Part shown: in pieces, positions 22,287 to 33,760 of the stretch
How the letters are laid out: every line of letters starts with the position of its first letter
Numbering within the stretch: the first letter of the stretch is position 1
Assembly: GCA_022813625.1 (NCBI GenBank)
Contig: JAKLMB010000029.1
Location: 372,001 to 436,000 of the forward strand
Direction of reading: 5' to 3'
DNA length: 64,000 nucleotides
Origin: Aaosphaeria pasadenensis
Taxonomy: Eukaryota; Ascomycota; Dothideomycetes; Pleosporales
The notes under the pieces: generated by a model
Databases searched by the model: none
What the model saw: the letters and a program-made list of their open reading frames with translations, nothing else
Told to the model about the DNA's origin: nothing
Made by a program: the position numbers and the translations under genes

Positions 22287-22638
22287 TCAATGTGGTTCGC
22301 AGTGGTACACGAGCTGGTTAGATCCTGTGTTGCCACAGAAGCCTCCGTGGGTATGGCATGCGGACAATGTGGGGGCGGAGGGGCACTTTACTCTTAACGT
22401 CAGCACAATCCCTTCATGATATGTCCTCATGATGCAACATCTATCAATAAATCTTTGTTGTTGGAATCTTTGATCCTCATCAAAATTATGCACTTACACA
22501 AAAGTTACAGTTTGCAGCAGCACCATAAGTGGAACAGCCGGAAGGCGTAGAACATGCGCGCGGAACAAGCTCTACAGGAGTAGGTGAGGCGATAACACCT
22601 GCAACAAGAGCGACAAAGGGTATGAGAGTATATTTCAT
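22287..22638 (-). CDS. Small secreted cysteine-rich protein
   Basis: Two-exon model: 22638-22498 and 22385-22287 (240 nt, 79 aa, frame closes), with an intron of 112 bp from GTAAGT to AAAG. The protein starts MKYTLIPFVALVAGVIAS, a clear signal peptide, then a short pro-like segment ending PRA. The mature part has eight cysteines in about 50 residues (ACSTPSGC, NCNFC, ACHTHGGFC, YHC). Even unspliced, exon 1 would run to a 50-aa product. Small, secreted and disulfide-rich proteins of this kind are often effectors or antimicrobial peptides, but I recognise no family. It lies about 930 bp upstream of, and divergent to, the histidine-triad gene. Confidence 0.55.
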
Positions 22639-23571
22639 ATTGATAAGTGTTTGCGATAGAGCTTTCCTGCAATAGGTAGTGGTGAATTGATCAATGGTTG
22701 AGTGGCTGCAGAGAAGAAATGAATGCGGGAATCAGTGCGACTTTATAGTTTTCTTGACTTGATTCTCATGCATGTGGCGATATTGTGTGTGTTGAAAGAA
22801 CGGGTTCGTAACAACAGAATCAACTGAAGGATCCCCGTCAACTATACCGACACAATCGAGGATATGCGTTCCTCTCGGTGTTCCGCGATGCTTTGCATGT
22901 CCAGGAAACATGAGCCTATGCACTATGTGCCTATGCATTATGTTGTTGCTCTTATCCTCTTCAGAATTACTACATGCCGCCAAGCCATGAGAGGACATAC
23001 AAGATCTTTACGAGTTTGTTTGCGCTCTACCATGATGTCCAGTTGAAAATCCAATCGTGTCAATTCTCTAGGTAATGTCATCGTTACAACATCAGAAATT
23101 TCGGCTGTTGTTGGCCTCATTCGGCGATGTTGAAGTTGAGTTCTCGCAGTGGTGCCTTGGCAGTACCTTGATGTCTACTGACAAGACATCTAGACGTTCA
23201 TCATGTGGTCTATGATATGATCCCTCCTCACGAGTTAGGGCATCACTACCGAGATCTTTCCTTGGCCCTTTATGTCCCGCTTGAACGAATGGTAAAACCA
23301 ACAGATTCGGAATGTGATGAACGATTAAACCCCACGCTATCATCCGCCACCTTCTCGTTGCATCACGGCTTCAGCACTTCTCGGGTTTACCTGACTATTG
23401 GATCCTACCGGGGAGGTGGCCAACATTTTGTGAACGTGAATTGCAAATACAATGATGTTGTTGATCTATGCGGCAGAGCACGTAGATGGTTTTATCATAA
23501 ATACATGCGGTATCACCTTGCAAAAATTTCTACACGTGGAGACTACAGATATCATCCGGTTCGTCTCAACA
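22639..23571. promoter_or_regulatory. Divergent intergenic between small secreted protein and His-triad gene
   Basis: 933 bp with no supported gene. An open frame at 23205-23723 overlaps the start of the His-triad gene in another frame and shows no protein features. The length suggests sizeable promoters for both secreted products. No metal-response element was identified. Confidence 0.4.
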
Positions 23572-26500
23572 ATGACCAGTCTTCAGCATCAAGCTCTAGC
23601 GCTCCTAGCGATCTACGGGAGCGTAAGAACTGTAAATGCGTTACCGCAAGGCATCACAGCATCTCCCCTATGTACCACTACAACGCTGACATGGGGAATT
23701 GCAACAACTGTTACCAATATTGATGATTTTGACAGTCGGCTTGGGCCTATAGCTAGTACGGTAACCGACACGGATCTCGAGGTTCCAGTATTCACGACTG
23801 CCTTCGACTTCCCGGGTCTAGGTTGGATTACGGCTTACAGGTTCTATGGATCAAGTATCCTTTCAAGCGCTGGCTATACCGTTACCTCCGGTTTGACGAC
23901 CATCACGGCTCCCTGCTCCACGCCCACTCTTCCCCCCTCCCCCACAGGATCCATCTGTTCACCTCATGGAGACCATTGGTAAGTCTGAACTCTTGACGAA
24001 CATCATTTAGCTAACAATAACTAGGCACTGTGATCCTCTACCGACTGCAACAGGGAGCGAGGACCCCCATACGGAGCTTCCACCGTCTCCCACTGGCTCA
24101 GCGTGTTCTCCCCATGGTGATCACTGGTAAGTTGTAATGTATCTTATAATTTTCCTATGCTAAACATCAGCGAAGGCATTGCGAACCATTACCGACTGCG
24201 ACTCCACCTCCAGGTGAAGGAGAATGTGAACCCCATGATGTGAGAAAACAATTTCCCTTGACTTATAATATATTAGCATATACTCACAGCATCCAGGACC
24301 ATTGGCATTGTATGATGCCCATTATTGCTGTCAAGTGAAGTACTAATTGGTTTAGGTCCTCCAGGAGTAGAGCCTCCTTCAACGCCACCACCTTCGGAGC
24401 CACAACCGACAACTCCACCGCCGAGCCAACCAACTCAGACAGCTCCAGTAGACGGAGAGTGTGAGCCTCATGGCGTAAGTCATGGTTCTTTTCCATACAC
24501 ACAACTCGACTAACTTTTATAGGATCATTGGCACTGTAGGTCGCTGCATCTACAAACGTGAATGAGACTAAAAACTTGTAGGCCCACCTGGTGTCCCGGA
24601 GCCAACCACTCCACCTCCGACCGAACCTCTTCCTACTCGGCCGACTCTCAATACTCAGCCTACCTTGCCGTCAGGAGAATGCGAGCCTCATGGCGATCAC
24701 TGGCATTGGTAAGGGTCTCTATTTACGTTTTGTGAATCTAAGCTTCGTTTCCCGGCAGCCTTCTTGCTTCTAGAGGTTTACTGATCAAATATCAATCTTG
24801 CAGTCCAGATGGTATACCAGAACCTTCGAGCCCACCGCCTACAAATCCTCAGCCAACGACCCCTCCTCAAGAGTGTGAACCACACGGTGACCACTGGCAC
24901 TGGTAAGCAACTCATTCGAGAATAGAGTGTGTCTTTTGCTAATTAGCCCATTCACAGTCCAGACGGAGTTCCAGAGCCTTCGAGTCCACCGCCCACGCAT
25001 CCTCAGCCAACAACCCCTGCTCAAGAGTGTGAGCCTCATGGCGACCACTGGCACTGGTACGTAGAGATATCTGAAGATCGATTACATCTTATACTTACAA
25101 GCCCACCCACAGCCCAGATGGCGTACCGGAACCACCAAACCCTCCAACAACCAATCCTCAGCCGACATCACCATCACAGGAGTGTGAGCCTCACGGAGAT
25201 CATTGGCATTGGTAAGTAAATTTGTATGGAAAGGAAGAAGTTGTGACAATGAGAACGCATGCTGACCCCCGCCTCTTACAGTCCAGACGGAGTGCCAGAG
25301 CCTACAAGCCCACCACCCGTGAACCCACAGCCAACCTCTCCTCCTGCCGGAGAATGTAAACCACACGGTGATCACTGGCATTGGTATGTACCCCAACACA
25401 TTGGTCAAACGAGAACAGGTTCCTAATTAAAGATCGCTGTGGCAGTCCTGATGGCGTACCGGAGCCTCCTACTCCACCTCCAACTACAACTCCTACCGAG
25501 GAGTGCACTCCACACGGAGACCACTGGCACTGGTAAGTTGCTATCTTGTAAACTTTATATCTTCTTTGCAGTATCTAACTCGTATACTCTATGCAGCCCT
25601 GATGGTGTTCCTGAGCCATCGACTCCGCCTCCGGCAGAGCAGCCAACTGCACCCCCGTCAGAAGTTTGCATTCCGCACGGAGACCATTGGCATTGGTAAG
25701 AGCACCAAGAACGTTCTGTCATCGAGTGAGATATGTTACTTACTTATAGCGACATAAATAGTCCCGATGGCGTTCCAGAGCCTACCACTCCACCACCTGC
25801 TGAGCCTCATCCAACTGCACCAGCCACTGAATGCACCCCACATGGAGATCACTGGCACTGGTAAGTCACAACTTCAGCTTTACCTAGTGTAAGCGATAGA
25901 TTGCTCACATGACCTTGACAGTCCGGAAGGCGTTCCAGGGCCGACAACGCCGCCTGCTGTTGAACCTCAGTCCACCGCGCCAGGTGGAGAATGTACACCT
26001 CATGGTGACCACTGGCACTGGTACGTCGCTATTGGCAGCTTTAAGATACCTTACACTTACCTACGAATATCCCGTTCTAACAAGCCTCTCCTACAGCCCC
26101 GATGGTGTTCCGGAGCCGACGACGCCGCCACCGACCGCACCCCAACCAACGAGCCCAGCGGAAACTTGTGAACCCCATGGAGACCATTGGCACTGGTGAG
26201 TTTTTCATTATTTTAACTCGTATGCATATATGCAAATGACTAACTGTAGACTTCACACATAGTCCTGAAGGTGTGCCTGAGCCTACAACGCCACCAGCAG
26301 CGACTCCTCAACCAACGTCGCCGCCGCAAGAGTGTGAACCTCATGGAGACCACTGGCATTGGTATGTAGTCTCCATTCACAACCATAGTTGTATTATGAA
26401 CTCTTCTGCTGACCACACCATAATAAAAGCCCGGAGGGAGTTCCCGAACCAACCACCCCTCCACCAGTATCTCCCCAGACCACCCCAATTGCTGAGGTTT

Positions 26501-26902
26501 GCGAACCTCACGGTGACCACTGGCACTGGTAGGTCTTTTCTTCCAGTTAAACCCAAGATGAGCGCTAATCGCGTATTCTATGACAGCCCAGAAGGCGTCC
26601 CCGAGCCTACGACACCACCTGCAGCAACAGCCCAGCCCACGGGACAAGAGTGTACTCCACACGGCGATGTAAGTATTCATTACGCAAACCACAAGCACTG
26701 CTATTGACTGACCATCGCTTCTCCTCAGCATTGGCATTGTCCTGACGGCGTGCCGGAGCCAACGACCCCTCCGCCAGTCGCGAGCCCTACCCAAACTCCA
26801 GAAGAGTTCACGGGAGCTGCGTCCGGGATCAGAGGGAAGGATGTCCTAGCTACCTTTGGGGTCAGTCTGATGGCCCTTGCTCTGGGCTTCGGTGTGATGT
26901 GA
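23572..26902 (+). CDS. GPI-anchored cell-wall protein with 17 histidine-triad repeats
   Basis: Twenty-exon model: 23572-23978, 24025-24126, 24176-24239, 24297-24309, 24356-24474, 24523-24535, 24582-24708, 24804-24902, 24958-25056, 25113-25211, 25282-25383, 25446-25532, 25597-25695, 25762-25860, 25922-26020, 26097-26195, 26263-26361, 26430-26528, 26587-26668, 26729-26902 (2181 nt, 726 aa, frame closes). Order: signal peptide (first about 25 residues), a unique domain of about 90 residues rich in Thr/Ser, then 17 repeats of about 33 residues. Each repeat reads C-P-[DE]-G-V-P-E-P-T, a Pro/Thr stretch, and C-x-P-H-G-D-H-W-H. The end (KDVLATFGVSLMALALGFGVM) is a GPI-anchor signal. HxxHxH histidine triads bind zinc in streptococcal Pht proteins (HGDHYH); a cell-wall metal-binding role here is inference. 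Repeat 3 has Asp for Gly. Confidence 0.85.
24582..26668 (+). repeat. Tandem exon array encoding the His-triad unit
   Basis: Thirteen consecutive exons (24582-26668), nine of them exactly 99 nt. The others are 127, 102, 87 and 82 nt. Within the array the exons are separated by introns of 55-95 bp. Internal introns split the Cys codon after TG (phase 2), so exons can be gained or lost without shifting the frame. Exon sequences are similar; intron sequences are not obviously so. Confidence 0.8.
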
Positions 26903-27540
26903 TAGATGATAATAATTGTGGTACACGAAATGGAATGGAAAATGAAGGTTTCTTTTGGCGCGAAGTCATTCGCTGATACTACGATTACTCGATGAAAAAT
27001 TATGGACAGTCACTCCTTAATATAATATAATATCGTTCATTAAAATATACATGAGCAGATAGAGTCTATTTCACGCATTGCTCTATTCTATCAACATCGT
27101 AATGATCATGTAGCTAGGGAATGCTGAACTAGAGTTGAAGTCTAATTACATGGTAGCTACGTGGAAATATTTACTAGCGGAGATAGTCGTAAGGTATGTC
27201 TTTCTATTAATGCCCTTGATGAATGGGGTGCATCCTGTGGAACAATGCTTACATCGTGACCGAAACTCATGTTAATTCTACTTATCAAAAAGGAATCGTG
27301 ATATTCTCCACCAAGAACTGTCGCATTTTAAACTGCTCTGGTGAGATCTTGGAGGGATAAACATTGGGAAACTGGAATACTTAGTAATGACGGTACTACT
27401 ACTCATTCAATTGCAAGGCTTTAAGGTCAAAGACATATTCAATAGAGGATAGTTGCCATTATTGATCAATGATTTCATTTAGATCTGGAATGTATGTACA
27501 GATCGTCCCCATACGATCCCTCACGCTCTCTCAGTCAATA
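26903..27540. other. Intergenic, no gene seen
   Basis: AT-rich convergent 3' regions of the His-triad gene and the long helical protein. No repeat or RNA gene recognised. Confidence 0.5.
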
Positions 27541-30408
27541 TCATTCATGCGCATCTTTTACCACGCCTACATTCTGTCAGCATATAAATTTTTGGTGTCG
27601 CATTGAGAAGTAAAACTTACAACAGTCTTGCGTGGCTTCTTCGCGATGTTCGTGGAGATAGCACTAGGTGCTGCCGCCTCTGTCTCTGTCAAACTCTGAG
27701 TAATGGCCGCACCATCCTTGACAGCCTCGATGGCCTTGGCGCTAGGTTGGAACTCGGTAGGGAACTTGGCTATCGAGCTTCCAATTTCATTGATACGATT
27801 CTGCAATCCGGAGATGATCTCTTTCTGTTTCTGAAGACGTGTTAGTGTGAGTAGGCGGATTCTGATGTGTTCAAATACGTACGGCTTGGACAATGTCTTT
27901 GACATTCTTTTCTGCTTGGGTCACGAACTCAGACAGCCTCTTCTTGTTCTCACGAAAATAATCGTCGTCGTTGACCTTGTCGTTTCCGTTGGCGATGTGG
28001 AGCTTTCCGACAAGGATGATTCCCTCCTGAATGCATTTGCGATCAACTTCCATGTACATGCTTGCGACATCGCGATAAAGCGAGAAGTTGGCAGCAATCT
28101 TCAGCGCCAATTGGAAAATGAGCTAGTAGCACAAGTTAATAATATGTGATGACTGTATTCAGGGTGAAGCTTACATCTCTGTAGAAATCTCCATACATCA
28201 GAGCCTTATCTTGGTTGTTCTTGGCATAGCTGTCCAGATGTTTCTGGAACGGCTGGACTTGACTCTTGATGCAGACATCAATGAGGTTGGTTAGCCCGGA
28301 GAAGAAGATGACCAATTTGCCAATTCTATCTTTGAGATCAGTGAGATAGCTGATGCACTCGATCAGGACTTTTCGGACGGTTTCCTATTCAGAAAGTGAG
28401 CACTCGTTTTATAATACATGGACAATCAACATACCAGCGTCAATTTGTCGGAGGTCAATGCAGTCACCTGCTGCCTTGCTCTGAGCAGGTTATCCTGGAC
28501 CAAGAGTACTTGCTCTGTTTGTTTCTGGTAGGTTTCTAGCGTTGCCGCATACGTCTGCTGTGTTGAGAGAAGTTTCGTAGTTGCGGACTTAACAGCCTGC
28601 TCAGCGACAGCTGCTTTGGAGTTCATGCTGGCAATCTTTTCCTCTGGCGTCTGGGAAGGAGCCATAAGAGATGCATTACCTGCGCCAACTCCTCCTGGGG
28701 TGCTTTTGGTGACAGTATCTAAAGCCAATGCAGTAGATGCACATCGTGTGATGCGGGTATCGAGGTCGGTGAAGAACTGTGATTTCCTGTCTGGCTTGAC
28801 CCAACCTGACAAATCCTTTGCGTTCTCAGCCTCCTTCTCAAGCTCATCCGCAACGCCGATAGCTTCTGTGACGATGGCATTCATGAGCTGAGAAGCAAGA
28901 CCGCCTTTCTTGGGCTTCATATCTTTGAGCAAGCGGTCAAGAGTATGGCTTAGTCGGGCAACTTCACTGATCTTTCCTTGGGTTTCATCCTTAGGTGGCA
29001 AGACGGAATCCCATCTGATTCCTTCCGGTGACCCGACAATGATGGCCTTGAGCTCATCGGTCGCTGTCTTGACGGCCGGCGCAATGATGAGTGCGCTATC
29101 GTCTGCGTAAAACTTGCCGCTCAAGTCATAATAAGTCTCCTTCTCAGGCACGGGATCTCCCTTCGCGTCCTTGGCAGGCTCTTCGGTCTTCTCACCCTTG
29201 GGTTTTGCCCTCCGAATGAAAGTCGTAGTCAACCTCGCTAGGATAGCAGACTTCTTTGCACTAGCTTTCTCTGGATCTGGTCCCTTTTCGCTAGAATCAG
29301 TGCTTTTATCCGTGGATTTAGGATCACTCGGCGGTGGCTTAGGGCCGCTGCTTTCTTGGTTGAATTTCCGGACTTCGTCGGTCAGCGTCTTGACTCCGGA
29401 AGTCACGCCGCCAACGGGGTTGACATATGCTGCTGCAGCTGTTGCACCGATGGTGATAGCACCACTTGCAGCCTCTCCAAGCGACATCAAAACCTGCTGG
29501 CCAACCAAGTCCATGCTATCGTAGACTCGTTAGCGACAATCAAATGCAAGGTCGAGTTTTGCTTACCCTGTAGGCATGGCATCGATGGCCTTTTGATAGT
29601 TGGTTTTGGCGTCGTTCAAGTGTGTGTTCATCTTGTCCAACTCGGCCTTCACTGCTGTTTCTTGTTCCTTTCTGAAGTCGGATTCATCCTGAGCGAGTTG
29701 CAGGTTCAGCGCAGCTTTTTGAGCTTTTACTTCCGTTGACGATGACTCTGCACTGCAGGCATCGTCGAGTTCCATACAGACATCGGACCATTTCCGCATG
29801 CTCTTCTGGATGGTACTTGCTGACTGGTAACACTCCGTTGCGGTTTCCTTCATCGTGTCTAGAGTGATGAGAACAACAGACATGGGTACATCTGGGTCTG
29901 CAAGGGCTCCAACAATGGTTCTCATCTACCATATTCGTTAGAAAGACCATAGCTTGAATATTCTGATCTTACATACCTCACCCGGAATTGAGCCTGCAAG
30001 TCCGTGAATCTTGTCCATTTGGATTCGCGCATCTGTGAACGCGACATTGCCTTGATTTGTCAACTGAGAAAGGCCACCTTTGAGGTTACCATAGCTGTAG
30101 ATTATGTTAGTTGCTTGCTAATATCTACCAGACATTGGCACTGCTTACTCCTTCAGATGCTCGAATCCACCTTTAGGGGCCTTCAGTGGAGTTGTAGAGG
30201 CCAGCTTCGTGGAGGATATGGCATTGATGTTTCCCAAGAGCTCAAGGCAGTTAGGCGCAGCAAGTAGTAGTTCATCCCAATTCTGACGGAAGAACTCGCT
30301 ACTGGCCATATCTGCAATGACCTGTCGAGCGCTCAAAGCCCGCTTCTCCTCTTCCCTAGCAAGGACCGTGAGGGCCTGCTTGTGGGTTGCGGTAAGCTCT
30401 TGGCTCAT
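27541..30408 (-). CDS. Long helical protein with one hydrophobic segment, unknown
   Basis: Eight-exon model: 30408-30149, 30094-29977, 29925-29567, 29515-28435, 28384-28175, 28122-27883, 27830-27621, 27573-27541 (2511 nt, 836 aa, frame closes). No family recognised. The protein is almost entirely helix-prone, with coiled-coil-like stretches (residues about 150-240 and 490-600). A single small-residue hydrophobic segment near 255-285 (GAITIGATAAAAYVNPVGGV) precedes a Lys/Pro/Ser-rich linker (LTDEVRKFNQESSGP and onward). A second half rich in Ala/Lys/Asp helices ends with a basic tail. No signal peptide. It is divergent from another helical protein at 31480. This architecture (long helices plus one hydrophobic segment) recalls alpha-helical pore-forming proteins, but I see no diagnostic motif and do not assign that function. 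Confidence 0.7.
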
Positions 30409-31479
30409 ATTGATGACTTGAATACTTTGAGAGGAAAAAAGATAAATAAACGCTGAGTGTGGGAAGCTGTATGCTTCGCTGGGAAGAGGTGAAAGAGGAG
30501 AGTGGTATTATGTGAAGATGATTGCGGAGGACGACTGACGGTCGAACAAGATCTCTTATATATCTTTTGGTGGCATAACTAGTATGCGACTTTCGAACGA
30601 TTAAACGCAGTTCAGCTTTCAATTGCCCATATCGACTAAAGAAATGGCGTGAAGAAAGGCTTCGGTGTCACCGTGGTTATTAGGGCGCAAGCCCTCCCAT
30701 GGCTAGAATGAATGATCTCGCGCCATTTACCATAGCTCCGGTCTAGAAAGGCATCATAACGAAGCCATAGACAGTTGTCCAGAAGTAGTGATGGGGTTTG
30801 CAGGATGTAGGGGAATCGACACGGGGATGTGACAGGGGTTGAAGTTCTAGGCTGGCTGATGGGAGCCCCAGCGCCCCTCTGTTACGGGCCGCCCCCGCGC
30901 GTTACCCGTCTCGGCACCATAGATCGCTCAATGGAGATCTAGCAACCTTCGACGAACCTAATTAGGATCGTTGTTCGCCTACCCTAGAGTCCTCACCGAA
31001 AGTTTCTCTGCTTCAAGCGTACACTCAGCTGTCTCGAGCACGGTGCCGCGGCCCCACTGCTGCGATTGCCATGAGCATCGCTGGCTTATGAGTCCAGCCA
31101 CCAGAGACTGACTTCTTTGTTTTGGGTTTCGCCTCATTCATAGAGAAGTCACCGGGGACTTCCGCAACGGTCCAGATGGCTTCATGCTTTTTCTCAGCTT
31201 CACATGGACTGTGGTGGCTACTCGGCGTGTGCGGTGGTCTCACTCTAGAATCATGCACTTCGCAAGCAAGCCGATCACATCCCTAAACTTGAAGGACTTC
31301 TCAATTAGGAATGATACAGTAAAAAGAACTTACAGTGAAGCCGTGTCAATTCATATGAAAGGCATCGAGTTGGCCAACATTTCTCGCTGGTTGAGCTTTA
31401 TCATCTTTCCTATCACAAAACATTCACTTCGAAATTCTTGTTCTATCCTTACCAGACCTCTACTTTTCTCTTTGCAACA
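30409..31479. promoter_or_regulatory. Divergent intergenic between the two helical proteins
   Basis: 1.07 kb, with no supported gene. It includes a short GC-rich patch near 30870-30910. It carries the promoters of both flanking genes. Confidence 0.4.
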
Positions 31480-32812
31480 ATGACGGACACTGGCGTTGGC
31501 AAACAAGCAAACGATCTCATGAACAAGATCAAAGTGTTCTTTGACGGACACAATGCATTGATCAAGAGATGGGAAGCCGCCAGGAAGTTGCCTGAAATCC
31601 CACCAGCTACCATCTTCGAGAAGCTTTGTAAATTCACAGCTTCTGTTGGAACCCAAGATCCCATCGAGAACCATGCCAAGTACATGGAAGAGCTCAAGAC
31701 GATTGCAAAGCTTGTTGCAGGGCATCCAAACCCCTGGGAAAAGACTCTCCAGATGTTCCAGAAGGATGCACATGAGATCGTTGAAAATTTCAAAACTGCA
31801 TCCGAAGAGAGCAAGACCGCGATGGCCGCAATAGCTAAAGTCATCGATGAAGCTGCCAGCGAAGAGCATGACCTCTCGAAACATGTCCAAGATGCTACGG
31901 ACATCCTCGATCTCCTAAAGACCGAACACGATACTTCTGATCAAAATCTGAAGGATTTTATCGCCGGTGGCGGCGACAGCAAGAAGGGATACAACTTCGT
32001 CAAACAACTCAAAGAAGCTGATGCGAAGAAAATCACCGACACGGAAGCCGAGATAGAGCACGCAAAGTCAGAAAGAGACAAGTTCGAGGGGTGGGCCTCT
32101 GAATCTCAACTCACCTTCGATGACGAAAACGACTATTATGCTGATTTGGTAAGTCAATATACTCACACGCCAGTATCTTTATCTTGCCACTGATATCTTT
32201 CAGGGAAGGCAAAATGTCTGGGAATCGAAAGCACAAGCAGAGAGACACAACATCAAGATCAAGACTGGTCTTCTACCCGGATACAAGAGCACAGCTTGCA
32301 AGAGCAATAATGCATTCAAGAAAATGGATGAGGAGAAGTCGACACGCGAGCACTACATTGATGTGATGCAGCATCTGATCGATGCTTTGAAAGGACTGCA
32401 ACCTGAGTTGGCAGTCATTTCTAAAGATTCAGAATTAACCCAGAATAAGATGGAGGACGACCTTGAGGCGTTCACGGCATGTCACTCTCACGCTGGTTTT
32501 CTCAAAAACAAAGCTAGTCTGCTGGAAGACAAAATGCAGCGCTATCTACCTGAGCGTAGCAAGCTTAGTGAGCGAGTGGTTGCAATCGTCAACCAAGGAG
32601 CATATTTCGCTGGCCGGCCTGTCATTCTGAATTGGCTGCGCCAAATCTTGTCTGAAGTTGAGAAAGCGAATAACTGGAAATTAGATGAGACTAAGGAACT
32701 GAGGAAGAGCGTTGACGCTGTGTCTGGGCTGCTCAATTCTGTTGCCAGCGCTGTTGCTGCGGGCAAACATGGCAAAGAGCTTCCCCAGCCATTGGCACTT
32801 ACAATCGGTTGA
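31480..32812 (+). CDS. All-helical coiled-coil protein, unknown
   Basis: Two exons, 31480-32148 and 32204-32812 (1278 nt, 425 aa, frame closes; phase-0 intron of 55 bp). The start MTDTGVGKQANDLMNK follows a CAACAATG context. The sequence is charged, helix-rich and low in Cys, with long Glu/Lys/Ala segments that look like coiled coils (DAHEIVENFKTASEESKTAM; EADAKKITDTEAEIEHAKSE). No signal peptide; one moderately hydrophobic patch near the C-terminus (GAYFAGRPVILNWL). I recognise no family. Similar composition and divergent placement relative to the 836-aa protein suggest a functional pair. Confidence 0.75.
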
Positions 32813-33760
32813 TTGAGGAGCACAACATTGCCCAATTGAGTTTCTATTTAGTCACGTAGTTGAAATAAAATGAGATGGATCGTCACATCAACGTGTTCAC
32901 GCCGAGCCAAATAATTCTCTTGCTGAACAGAGACTGAGCATGCCCCAGATAAGCAACACCTGTTTAATCAAAGCTCCGTTTGGCACATTGTTAAATCTCG
33001 CAACCACCATTCTAAATGCGATAACAAAATACCGATCATGGTTGCCACGTGTTTTTCCATCGGATTCATGCGTGGGCGGCCGTTCTAGCGGCCCGCATCC
33101 GCATAATCGAGACCGGTCCTTCAGCCACCACAAACGTCAATGCTCAGCTGAAGTTCTCGTACCTGTGAACACGATGTGACAGATTTTAGATATGCTGCAC
33201 TGGCTAGTTATTGGGATTTGTTTACTCACCCCGCATAAGCCGTCTCGCTACCACCCGCCTGTTGCTTTTGTGTGGCTGCGGCAGGTACCTAACGTGTGCC
33301 GTAGTGCCGCATAACGCGCCTTAATAACTATAGGTGATGGACCAACATGGCTTCGGGAAGGGATCAGCTGTGATGAGCTTGTCTGGAACTATCGTATCAT
33401 TCCAATATAGGATACTGCAGTAGTGTCCCAAGGTCGAACTATGGTCTGAGGTGTGATGGTTCTCGTTTACAGACAAACTATTGTTTTCTTCGACTGAGCG
33501 AAGTTGAAGAGATTCTCGGGTTCCCCGACACGTAACCATCTGAGATTGTCTAGACCCGGATTCAAAGAAGAAGTACGTTCTTGAGTACGTTCTGTACGGA
33601 TCTTTGGGTATATAAAGGGCGTTGACACAGTGGTACAGCTTCTATTCATTCCAAATCAAACAGCATTTTGTGGTTGACATCTTCACACTACAATCTTCTC
33701 ATATTGAAAACTCTTTTCAATTCCTTGATTCCATCCGGCAAAACTTGTTTCAAAGCCACA
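32813..33760. promoter_or_regulatory. Intergenic with a TATA box for the gene at 33761
   Basis: No gene seen. A good TATA box, TATATAAA, lies at 33609-33616, about 150 bp before the next start codon. Clear TATA boxes are usually seen at inducible or strongly expressed fungal genes. Confidence 0.5.

Noticed and set aside
23205..23723. 172-aa frame overlapping the start of the histidine-triad gene
   Set aside because: Different frame from the supported signal-peptide start at 23572, with no recognisable features.
25082..26794. Minus-strand frames of 68-184 aa across the triad array
   Set aside because: They are antisense readings of the repeated exons; their apparent repetition only reflects the plus-strand gene.
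24000..26800. Regularly spaced repeats with unique spacers, looking like a CRISPR array
   Set aside because: The repeats are protein-coding exons with conserved splice sites and a closed 726-aa frame in a eukaryotic context; the spacers are introns.
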